The notes under the pieces were generated by a model, which did not search any database, had not been told where the DNA came from, and worked only from the letters and a program-made list of their open reading frames with translations. From Thauera sp. (GTDB lineage Bacteria > Pseudomonadota > Gammaproteobacteria > Burkholderiales > Rhodocyclaceae), in NCBI GenBank assembly GCA_023150215.1, contig JAKLLJ010000039.1, positions 1 through 15,554 of the forward strand: 15,554 bases of DNA, written 5' to 3'. The translations under genes were made by a program, and so were the position numbers. Below, in pieces: positions 1 through 7,687 of the stretch (the first letter of the stretch is position 1; each line of letters begins with the position of its first letter).

Positions 1-1489
1 TGAACCGATCTACGGCTGGGACAACGAATACGGCGCGCACCGCGCCGAGGTGCCGGCCTTCCAGGCCGCGCGTCATCTGGTGAGCAACCGCGAATACCTC
101 GCCTTCGTGGATGCCGGTGGCTATGCCGACGACAGTCTGTGGGACGAGGAGAGCCTGGGCTGGAAGCGCTTCGCCCGCGCCGAGCACCCCACCTTCTGGA
201 TCCCCGACGCCACCGGCTGGAAGCTGCGCCTGATGGCCGAGGAGGTGCCGATGCGCTGGGACTGGCCGGTCGAGGTCAACTGCCTGGAGGCACGCGCCTT
301 CTGCCGCTGGAAGGCGCGCGAGACCGGCCAGCCGGTGCGCCTGCCCACCGAGGACGAGTGGAACCGCATCTACGACCACGTCGGCCTGACCGACGTGCCG
401 CGCGACGCCCCCGCCGACGCCAACCTGCATCTGGACCACTGGGCCTCGAGCTGTCCGGTGACGCGCTTCGCGCACGGCGAGCTCTTCGACGTGGTCGGCA
501 ACGTGTGGCAGTGGTGCGAGACGCCGACCTATCCCTTCGACGGCTTCAACGTCCATCCCATCTACGACGACTTCACCACGCCGACCTTCGACGACCGCCA
601 CGCCATCATCAAGGGCGGCAGCTGGATCTCGGCCGGCAACGAGTCGCGCCATGCCTCGCGCTATGCCTTCCGCCGCCACTTCTTCCAGCACGCGGGCTTC
701 CGCTACATCGTCAGCGAGGCGCCGGTGCTCAACCCCGCTTCGACCTACGAGACCGACGCGCTGCTGTCGCAATACGCCGAGTTCCACTACGGCGACGAGG
801 CCTTCGGCGTGCCCAACTTCCCGAAGGCGCTCGCCGACATCGCGATCAGCGCCCAGCGCCGCTTCGGCAAGAGCCGGTTCGGCCGCGCGCTCGACCTGGG
901 CTGCGCCACCGGGCGGGCGAGCTTCGAGCTGGCGCGCGCCTTCGAGCGCGTGGTCGGCATCGATTTCTCGGCGCGCTTCATCCAGGCCGGCGCCAGGCTC
1001 GCCGAGACCGGCGCGCTGCGCTACACCCTGCCCGACGAGGGCGAGCTGGTGAGCTACCACGAGCGCCGGCTCGACGCGCTCGGCCTGGCCGAGACCGCGG
1101 GCCGTGTCGAGTTCTGGCAGGGCGACGCCTGCAACCTCAAGGAGGTGTTCACCGGCTTCGACCTCATCCTCGCCGCCAACCTGATCGACCGCCTGTACAG
1201 CCCGCGCCGCTTCCTCGCCGACGTCACCCGGCGCCTGAACCCCGGCGGCCTGCTGCTGCTCGCCTCGCCCTACACCTGGCTGGAAGAGCACACCAAGCGC
1301 GAGGAATGGATCGGCGGCTTCAAGAAGGACGGCGAGTCGTACACCACGCTCGACGGCCTGAAGGACCTGCTCGCCGCCGACTTCGAGCTGGTGCAGGGGC
1401 CGCAGGCGGTGCCCTTCGTGATCCGCGAGACGCGGCGCAAGCACCAGCACACGCTGTCGGAGCTGACCATCTGGAGGAAGCGTACATGA
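1..1489 (+). CDS. ovoA: 5-histidylcysteine sulfoxide synthase / mercaptohistidine methyltransferase OvoA (5' truncated)
   Basis: OvoA is a cytoplasmic enzyme of ovothiol A biosynthesis. It joins cysteine to histidine with O2 at a non-heme iron, and its C-terminal domain N-methylates the mercaptohistidine product. The open frame reaches the left edge (first full codon at base 2), so the gene begins upstream. The N-terminal DinB-like domain with the iron-binding histidines is not in the window. About 495 residues are visible. The first ~240 are the rest of the FGE-sulfatase-like domain, with YGWDNEYG, RLPTEDEW, GNVWQW and GGSW. The last ~250 are a class I methyltransferase with the SAM-binding loop ALDLGCATG. 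The GTG at base 50 is internal to the conserved domain and is not the start. The stop overlaps the next start as ATGA, implying coupled translation. The FGE-plus-methyltransferase order makes OvoA much more likely than EgtB, which lacks the methyltransferase. Confidence 0.93.
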   Translation, partial: EPIYGWDNEYGAHRAEVPAFQAARHLVSNREYLAFVDAGGYADDSLWDEESLGWKRFARAEHPTFWIPDATGWKLRLMAEEVPMRWDWPVEVNCLEARAFCRWKARETGQPVRLPTEDEWNRIYDHVGLTDVPRDAPADANLHLDHWASSCPVTRFAHGELFDVVGNVWQWCETPTYPFDGFNVHPIYDDFTTPTFDDRHAIIKGGSWISAGNESRHASRYAFRRHFFQHAGFRYIVSEAPVLNPASTYETDALLSQYAEFHYGDEAFGVPNFPKALADIAISAQRRFGKSRFGRALDLGCATGRASFELARAFERVVGIDFSARFIQAGARLAETGALRYTLPDEGELVSYHERRLDALGLAETAGRVEFWQGDACNLKEVFTGFDLILAANLIDRLYSPRRFLADVTRRLNPGGLLLLASPYTWLEEHTKREEWIGGFKKDGESYTTLDGLKDLLAADFELVQGPQAVPFVIRETRRKHQHTLSELTIWRKRT

Positions 1490-2589
1490 GCGCCATCGAC
1501 CGCGAAGCCGACTCCGCGGCCCTCGCCGACCGCGCCGCCGGCGCGCTGATGGGCGCCTTCATCGGCGACGCGCTGGCGCTCGGACCGCACTGGTACTACG
1601 ACCTCGACGCGCTGCGCGCCCGCTACGGGCCGTGGATCTCGGACTACACCGCGCCGATGCCCGACCACTACCACGCTGGAATGAAGGCGGGCGAGTCCTC
1701 GCAGGCCGGCGTGCTGCTGCGCCTGACGCTGGAGTCGCTGGCCGAGCGCGGCGGTTACGACGAGGTCGACTTCTGCCGCCGCATGGACGAGGACTTCTTT
1801 CCGCAACTCGATGGCAACCCGATGCAGGGGCCCGGCGGCTATACCAGCCAGTCGATCCGCGAGGCTTGGCGCAAGCGCGTGCAGCAGGGCCTGTCCTGGG
1901 GCCAGCTCGGCGGCAACGCCGACACCACCGAGGCGGCCGAGCGCACGCTGGCGATCGCGGTGCGCTACGCGCTCGATTCCGCCGCGCTCGCCGACGCCGT
2001 CACCCGCAACACCGTGCTCACCCAGACCGACGGCACCGTGGTGGCGATGACGGTGGCCTTCGGCGCCGTCCTCGGCATGCTGGTGGAGGGCCACCCGCTC
2101 GATGCGTCGATCTCCGCACGGCTGATGGCGCGCGTGAAGACCGGCGCGCTGCCCTTCCACACCGTCACCTCCGGCAAGCTGCAGGCGCCCAGGCTCGGCG
2201 CCGCCGAGGCCCCGACCGCCGGCCGCTTCCCGTCACCGGACGCGCTGCTCACACCGTCCTCGATCGCGCGCGCGGCGCGCGACCCGGACGTGCGCATCGA
2301 GCCGGCGTGGAAGGCATCGCTGGTGTATGGCATGCCGTGCGCGGTGTATCACCAGTTTCCGGCGGCCTACTACCTGGCGGCGCGCTTCGCCGACGACTTC
2401 GAGTCCGCGGTGCTGCACGCGGTCAATGGCGGCGGGCAGAACCTGGCGCGCGCGATGCTGACCGGCGCGCTCGTCGGCGCCCAAGTGGGCCTGGTGGGGA
2501 TTCCGCGGCGCTTCATCGACGGACTGGCGGACGCCGCGGCCTTGTGCACGGTCGCCGATCGGCTCGCCGGACAGGTCGCGGCGGGCTGA
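1486..2589 (+). CDS. ADP-ribosylglycohydrolase-family protein, degenerate metal site, coupled to ovoA
   Basis: This is a 367-residue soluble protein with the ADP-ribosylglycohydrolase (DraG/ARH) fold pattern: an N-terminal GALMGAFIGDALALGPHW segment (G27-D28), an alpha-helical body, and a C-terminal NGGGQN-LARAMLTGALVGAQ segment (residues 314-330) matching the usual GGDTDT-A-AGALAGA. Active ARH enzymes bind Mg2+ through a TDD(T/S) motif near the N terminus and GGDTDT near the C terminus. Here the corresponding places read GESSQAG (69-75) and GGGQN (315-319), so most of those aspartates are gone. Hydrolysis of ADP-ribose bonds is therefore doubtful; an altered chemistry or a binding role is possible. 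The ATG at 1486 overlaps the ovoA stop by 4 bp, and the GGAGG at 1473-1477 inside ovoA can serve as its ribosome binding site. The overlap suggests a role tied to ovothiol or histidine-thiol metabolism, which is an inference. Confidence 0.85.
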   Translation: MSAIDREADSAALADRAAGALMGAFIGDALALGPHWYYDLDALRARYGPWISDYTAPMPDHYHAGMKAGESSQAGVLLRLTLESLAERGGYDEVDFCRRMDEDFFPQLDGNPMQGPGGYTSQSIREAWRKRVQQGLSWGQLGGNADTTEAAERTLAIAVRYALDSAALADAVTRNTVLTQTDGTVVAMTVAFGAVLGMLVEGHPLDASISARLMARVKTGALPFHTVTSGKLQAPRLGAAEAPTAGRFPSPDALLTPSSIARAARDPDVRIEPAWKASLVYGMPCAVYHQFPAAYYLAARFADDFESAVLHAVNGGGQNLARAMLTGALVGAQVGLVGIPRRFIDGLADAAALCTVADRLAGQVAAG

Positions 2590-2634
2590 GGCGCGTTGCG
2601 CGCGCGCCGGCGGCAGCGGCGTGGGGGCTGATCT

Positions 2635-2940
2635 TCAGCCGAGCGGAGCGCGGTCGATCGCCGACAGCTCGGCGTTGACGTCGAACAGCTTGGCGTTGAC
2701 CCGCGGCACGCCGAAGTCTTCGAGACGCGCGCGATGCATCGCCAGGTAGGCCTCGGCGCTGGCGCGGTCGGCGAACAGATAGATGCCCCCCGCCTCGCGG
2801 GTTTCGGCGTTCTCGGTCCAGATTTTCCACAGCAGGCCGGGTTCGCACGCGATCGATTCGGCCAGGCCCTTCATCCCTTCGCTCATTTGCGCGCCCCACG
2901 GGCCTTCGAAGGCAAAATCCACTTGCAGCAGCACGGCCAT
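2635..2940 (-). CDS. ydhR: YdhR-type putative monooxygenase
   Basis: This 101-residue cytoplasmic protein resembles the YdhR family of small dimeric alpha/beta-barrel putative mono-oxygenases. It opens with the family-like strand MAVLLQVDFAFEGPWG, continues with a helix around residues 18-30, then has the pattern PGLLWKIWTENAETREAGGIYLF (34-56), followed by a helix and a final strand with AKLFDVN. Length matches the family (about 100 residues). The ATG is preceded by GGAAGGA on the minus strand at a workable spacing. It is transcribed away from the DUF3617 gene and converges on the glycohydrolase-like gene with a 45-bp gap. The family's substrate is not established, so the enzymatic label is by family only. 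Confidence 0.82.
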   Translation of the reverse strand: MAVLLQVDFAFEGPWGAQMSEGMKGLAESIACEPGLLWKIWTENAETREAGGIYLFADRASAEAYLAMHRARLEDFGVPRVNAKLFDVNAELSAIDRAPLG

Positions 2941-3061
2941 GTCACATCCTTCCCGATGATGTCAGGCCGCCGATTCTGCCCCGGATCGGCAACCCGTGGC
3001 GCGGAAAGATCCGCTCACGATTGGCTTCGTCGCGTTCGCCCGCCCGATCTTCGTCGGCTGC

Positions 3062-3067
3062 GATAAT
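3062..3067 (+). promoter_or_regulatory. possible -10 element for the DUF3617 gene
   Basis: GATAAT matches the sigma-70 -10 consensus in 5 of 6 positions and lies about 67 bases upstream of the start in the 193-bp gap between the divergent ydhR-like and DUF3617 genes. No good -35 hexamer is present at 16-18 bases upstream, so support is weak. Confidence 0.25.
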
Positions 3068-3133
3068 GCCGCGACGGAAACGGCACGCCGCTCGCGCCAC
3101 CACATTGCCATGGACTGCAGGAGACCTCCTTTC

Positions 3134-3691
3134 ATGATCCGAATCCGCCTTGCTGCGCTCGCCCTGGCCTTGAGTTGCGCGGCGCCGGTCGCCCATGCGG
3201 CGGGTGACATTCGCCCCGGGCTCTGGGAGTTCCGCTCGACGCGCCTGAGCCTTGGCGGCCTGCCCGACATGTCGGCGCAGATGGCGCTGCTGCAGCAGCA
3301 GATGAAGAGCTTGCCCGCCGACACCCGGCGCATGCTCGAGCAGCAGATGGCCGAGCGCGGCGTGAGCGTGGGCGCCGATGGCACGGTGCGCAGCTGCATC
3401 ACGGCCGAACAGGCGCGCCAGGACAACATCTTCGCGGGCAAGGTCGAGGGCAACTGCATGCTGACCCAGGTGAGTCGCAGCGGCAACACCGTCAGCGGCA
3501 GCCTCAAGTGCACTGGACCCGATGCACGCGGCGACTTTCACGCCCGCATCGACAGCCCGGAGCATTTCACCACCCGTGTCAAGCTGGACTCGGCGCGCGG
3601 CGCGCTCGACCTGGAAACCGATGCGCGCTGGCTCGGTGCGCAGTGCGCACAGGCCGTGCAGGGGGCGCCGGGCGCCGGTCGCGGCCGGTAA
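3134..3691 (+). CDS. DUF3617 family exported protein
   Basis: This is a 185-residue precursor with a classic signal peptide: MIRIR, a hydrophobic run LAALALALSCAAPV, and an AHA cleavage motif at residues 20-22, giving a periplasmic or secreted product. The mature part begins GDIRPGLWEF, the hallmark opening of DUF3617 proteins. It then has a Gln/Met-rich helix (about residues 48-75) and four cysteines (in SCIT, GNCM, LKCTG and AQCAQ) that could form two disulfides. The function of DUF3617 is unknown. The start at 3134 is chosen because AGGAG (3119-3123) lies 10 bases upstream and the signal peptide begins there; the open frame extends back to 2996, but that extension would bury the signal peptide. 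The C terminus ends in a short Gly/Ala/Arg tail. Confidence 0.85.
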   Translation: MIRIRLAALALALSCAAPVAHAAGDIRPGLWEFRSTRLSLGGLPDMSAQMALLQQQMKSLPADTRRMLEQQMAERGVSVGADGTVRSCITAEQARQDNIFAGKVEGNCMLTQVSRSGNTVSGSLKCTGPDARGDFHARIDSPEHFTTRVKLDSARGALDLETDARWLGAQCAQAVQGAPGAGRGR

Positions 3692-3712
3692 GCACAGCGG
3701 GCGGCGGCATGA

Positions 3713-3730
3713 GGCCTGCGTGCGCAGGCC
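3713..3730. repeat. GC-rich inverted repeat downstream of the DUF3617 gene
   Basis: GGCCTGCG and CGCAGGCC are perfect inverted arms around a 2-base centre, able to form a 7-bp stem with a 4-base loop. It lies 22 bp after the DUF3617 stop. No T-run follows it directly (a TTTTT occurs about 50 bp later), so it is not a typical intrinsic terminator, although it may slow or end transcription. The rest of the 225-bp gap 3692-3916 shows no convincing gene. Confidence 0.35.
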
Positions 3731-3916
3731 GCGATCTAAGCGGTGCACGGCAAGCGAGCGTGAAGAAATGCGGCCTGGATGCCTTTTTCCGCTACCCGAT
3801 CCAGGGCAGGTGGGCGATGATGTGCACAGAGGACAGGATCGCCGGATGAGCGTCAGGCTGCGACAGTCGGCCTCGGCGGCCTGGACGGGGACCCTCGAGC
3901 CGCGAGGCACAAGACC

Positions 3917-4186
3917 ATGAAAAGCCATCTCGCCGAAGACATCCGCATTGCCAATGCGCGCTTCCATCTGCCGACCCGTGACGGCCTGTATGCGCCGATC
4001 GCGTTCATCTTCGTCACCGAGCGCATGCGTGACGACATCCTGCACGAGCGCGAGTTGCTGCTCGCCTCGCTGGCGCCCGCACAGCGTGCGCGCCAGGCGC
4101 GCCTTTTCGCGCGCTACGATCCGACGGTGGGTGCCGCAGCGTTCCGCGATCTGCTCAGCCTTTACGGCAATCCGTTCGCGCGCTGA
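3917..4186 (+). CDS. hypothetical protein, 89 residues
   Basis: I do not recognise this protein. It is 89 residues, soluble, without signal peptide or membrane segment, and rich in Arg, Ala and Leu. The N-terminal half (FHLPTRDGLYAPIAFIFVTERM) looks like short strands. The second half (residues about 38-88) is predicted helical by eye, with the pattern ERELLLASLAPAQRARQARLFARYD. The ATG has only a weak upstream GAGG (3903-3906, about 10 bases away). Codon use resembles the neighbouring genes, and the plus-strand frame is the only sensible one here. It is followed by a convergent gene on the minus strand with a 75-bp gap. It could be a small conserved betaproteobacterial protein. Its reality is likely but not certain. 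Confidence 0.6.
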   Translation: MKSHLAEDIRIANARFHLPTRDGLYAPIAFIFVTERMRDDILHERELLLASLAPAQRARQARLFARYDPTVGAAAFRDLLSLYGNPFAR

Positions 4187-4261
4187 GCGCCGGCCTCTGC
4201 TGCCGGTCGCGGCGCGGGCACGGCCAGCCCTTCATCAAGCTGCGCTGACCCGACCTGAGCA

Positions 4262-5122
4262 TTAGCGCGCCAGTCGCCATGCGTGGCGCTGGCGATCGCC
4301 ACTTTCGAGCTGCTGGGCGAAGGCGGGAAAATCCAGACCGAAACGCGCCTTCAGTGCGTGCGCTTGGCTGCGCATCCAGGTCCAGCGCGGGGCGAACTGC
4401 GGATCGCGGAAGGCGAACAGGATGTGGTTGCCGTCCTCGCGCACCGGTATCGCGATCACGCGCTCATCGAACACTTCGAGCAGGCGTGCCACGTGCGGCG
4501 CGTAGCCCTCGCGGGCGCCGGCCACGTTCATCACCAGGATGCCGCGCCCGCTCAGGTGACGCTGCGCGTCGGCGTGGAAGTCGGTGTCGAGCAGGGTTTC
4601 GGCGATGCCTTCGGCGCCGAAGGCGTCCACCAGCAGCACGTCGCAGCGGGTGTCGGTGTCGCCGAGCCAGCGCACGCCGTCGGCCTCGATCACGCGCAGG
4701 CGCGCATCGTCCGCGGGCACGCCGAAGAGCGCGCGCAGGGCGATCACGTGGGGGTCGATCTCGAGCACGGTGAGCGCAGCCGCGGGCAGGTGGCGGTGAC
4801 AGAAGCTGGCCAGCGAGCCGCCGCCGAGCCCGATCATGGTGATCCGGCGCGGGCGCGGCGCAAACAGCAGGAAGGCCATCATGCGCTGCGCATAGCCGAG
4901 CACGAGCGCGGCTGGGTTGTCGACGTCCATGACGCTCTGCACATAGCCGAGGCTGAAGTGCAGCGCGCGCAGGCCGCCATTTTCGAGCACGAAGGGCTTG
5001 TCGTAGCAGCCGGCGCGCAGTCGCTCGGCGAGCGCGTCGGTGTCGCTGCCGGCCGGCTCGAGCAGGCGTACGCGGCCGGGCTCGGACGGGAACGGGCTCG
5101 GCAGCTCGAACAGCACGCTCAT
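4262..5122 (-). CDS. spermidine synthase-like protein (SpeE-fold, methyltransferase type)
   Basis: This 286-residue cytoplasmic protein has the Rossmann methyltransferase fold of the spermidine synthase family. It shows the nucleotide-binding loop ITMIGLGGGSLASF (94-107), an acidic strand end LTVLEIDPHV (117-126) expected to bind the ribose of the decarboxylated-SAM type ligand, DARLRVIEADGVRWL (139-153), and DVLLVDAFGAEGI (161-173). True spermidine synthases carry DSSDP at this last site, with a catalytic Asp; here it reads DAFGA, so aminopropyl transfer is doubtful. Such proteins are often annotated as fused or orphan spermidine-synthase-like proteins of unknown substrate. It lies 99 bp downstream of the symporter gene on the same strand. 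No strong Shine-Dalgarno sequence precedes the ATG, so co-transcription is possible but not obvious. Confidence 0.8.
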   Translation of the reverse strand: MSVLFELPSPFPSEPGRVRLLEPAGSDTDALAERLRAGCYDKPFVLENGGLRALHFSLGYVQSVMDVDNPAALVLGYAQRMMAFLLFAPRPRRITMIGLGGGSLASFCHRHLPAAALTVLEIDPHVIALRALFGVPADDARLRVIEADGVRWLGDTDTRCDVLLVDAFGAEGIAETLLDTDFHADAQRHLSGRGILVMNVAGAREGYAPHVARLLEVFDERVIAIPVREDGNHILFAFRDPQFAPRWTWMRSQAHALKARFGLDFPAFAQQLESGDRQRHAWRLAR

Positions 5123-5146
5123 CGGCGGCCGCAGGGGGAGGCGAGG

Positions 5147-5172
5147 GCGCGGGACGCGCTGCGTCCCCGCGC
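5147..5172. repeat. strong hairpin between the symporter and SpeE-like genes
   Basis: GCGCGGGACGC and GCGTCCCCGCGC form an 11-bp GC stem with one bulged C and a 3-base loop. It lies in the 99-bp gap between two minus-strand genes. No T-run follows on either strand, so it is not a canonical terminator. It may act as an mRNA stabiliser or a partial transcription barrier. Confidence 0.4.
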
Positions 5173-5221
5173 GAGTACGAGCGTCGCCATCTCCCGCTTC
5201 ATCCTTCGCTTCAAGCGCGCC

Positions 5222-6667
<1,446 letters not shown>

Positions 6668-6743
6668 CAGCGTTCTCCTGCCGCTCGTGGCGGCACTGCG
6701 TGCTTACGTCCCGGAATTGGGCACTCGAGTACGAGGGTGGCGG

Positions 6744-6749
6744 ATTCTA
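6744..6749 (-). promoter_or_regulatory. possible -10 element for the symporter gene
   Basis: On the minus strand this reads TAGAAT, 5 of 6 matches to TATAAT, about 77 bases upstream of the symporter start in the 211-bp divergent gap. The -35 position is GC-rich and does not match consensus, so this is a weak call. Confidence 0.28.
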
Positions 6750-6821
6750 GCGCAGCCGCGTGCGGGCCGCGGGACGGTATCGAGCACGAATGCTTGTGCG
6801 GAGATGCAGCACCTTAGCCGT

Positions 6822-6827
6822 TATCAT
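6822..6827 (+). promoter_or_regulatory. possible -10 element for the M23 peptidase gene
   Basis: TATCAT matches the -10 consensus in 5 of 6 positions and lies about 52 bases upstream of the peptidase start. It sits in an AT-richer patch of the divergent gap. A TTGTGC at 6794-6799 is 22 bases away, too far for a standard -35, so support is limited. Confidence 0.28.
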
Positions 6828-6878
6828 TCGCGGTTCTTGCCAACACGCCCGCGACCCAGCGCGGGGAGTCCGATCGTG

Positions 6879-7658
6879 ATGTCTTCTCCATTCCGCAAAG
6901 GGGCGCGGCCCCATGGCGTTGCCGCGGCGGTGCTCGCGCTTGCGCTGTCCCTGCTTCCGGCGCTGGCCGGGGCGCTCGAATTGCCGCGCGCGCGCAGCGT
7001 GCCGGGCGGGGTGGCGCTGATCGACCTGGGGCCGGCCCTGGTTGCGCCGCAGGCGAGCGTCGACGGTGTGCCGGTGCTGGTGAGCGGACGACCGGGCGGG
7101 TGGACGGCGGTGGTCGGCATCCCGCTCGAGGCCGCGCCCGGTGAGCGCGTGATCGAGGTCCAGCGCGAGGAGGGGCCGGCCGCGCGCGTGAGTTTCGCGG
7201 TGGCGCCGGTGCGCTACGCCGAGCAGCGCCTGCAGGTGGCGCCGGGCAAGGTCGATCTGTCGGCGCAGGACCTCGCCCGCCACGAGCGTGAGCGCATGCG
7301 CAGCGCCGAGGTGATCGCGACCTGGAGCGCGGCCGCGCCCGAGACGCTGCGCATGCGGCCGCCAGTGCCCGGAAGGCGCTCCGGTTCCTTCGGCCTGCGC
7401 CGGGTGTTCAACGATCAGCCGCGCAAACCGCACGGCGGCATGGACATCGCCGCGCCCACCGGCACCCCGGTGGTGGCGCCGGCCGCCGGTCGCGTCATCG
7501 ATACCGGCGATTACTTCTTCAACGTCGTCGCCACCGGCACGCGCATTGGCGCGGTCGGCGCCACCGGGCGGGTGACCGGTCCGCACCTGCACTGGTCGGT
7601 GATGCTCAATCGGACCTTGGTGGATCCGGCGCTGTTCCTCGCCGACGGCGGGCGCTGA
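6879..7658 (+). CDS. exported M23 family peptidase with an internal deletion in the catalytic domain
   Basis: The product is a 259-residue precursor of a LytM-type zinc peptidase. M23 enzymes cut peptidoglycan cross-bridges or stem peptides in the periplasm. A signal peptide is clear (hydrophobic VAAAVLALALSLLPALAGA after MSSPFRKGARPHG). The middle part is the Ig-like N-terminal domain of this subfamily, and the M23 domain begins near residue 165. Zinc ligands H185 and D189 (HGGMD) and H238 (TGPHLHW) are present, with H236. D189 and H236 are only 47 residues apart, against about 77 in LytM. The missing part falls after GDYFFN (residue 215) and includes the strand that carries the other catalytic His (the YxHLS region). 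The frame is kept. GGGGAG (6863-6868) supports this start; GTG at 6876 is an alternative. The stop is 29 bp before the kinase start, so the two may be co-transcribed. Confidence 0.85.
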   Translation: MSSPFRKGARPHGVAAAVLALALSLLPALAGALELPRARSVPGGVALIDLGPALVAPQASVDGVPVLVSGRPGGWTAVVGIPLEAAPGERVIEVQREEGPAARVSFAVAPVRYAEQRLQVAPGKVDLSAQDLARHERERMRSAEVIATWSAAAPETLRMRPPVPGRRSGSFGLRRVFNDQPRKPHGGMDIAAPTGTPVVAPAAGRVIDTGDYFFNVVATGTRIGAVGATGRVTGPHLHWSVMLNRTLVDPALFLADGGR

Positions 7659-7687
7659 GTGACGGCGCACCGCGTCCGCGATACCGC

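Noticed and set aside
139..1485. Upstream extension of the glycohydrolase-like frame through ovoA
   Set aside because: The extension is an Arg/Pro/Ala-rich shadow of ovoA in another frame; family similarity begins only after the ATG at 1486.
3119..3130. AGGAG-AC-CTCCT inverted repeat at the DUF3617 ribosome binding site
   Set aside because: A 2-base centre cannot form a stable hairpin of useful size, so RBS sequestration is unlikely.
4187..4261. CCGGC/GCCGG inverted repeat in the convergent gap as a terminator
   Set aside because: Only a 5-bp stem with a 7-base loop and no T-run; not distinguishable from chance in GC-rich DNA.
6821..6830. TTATCATTCG as a possible Fur operator
   Set aside because: It matches only part of one half-site of the 19-bp Fur consensus; it is better explained as a -10-like element.
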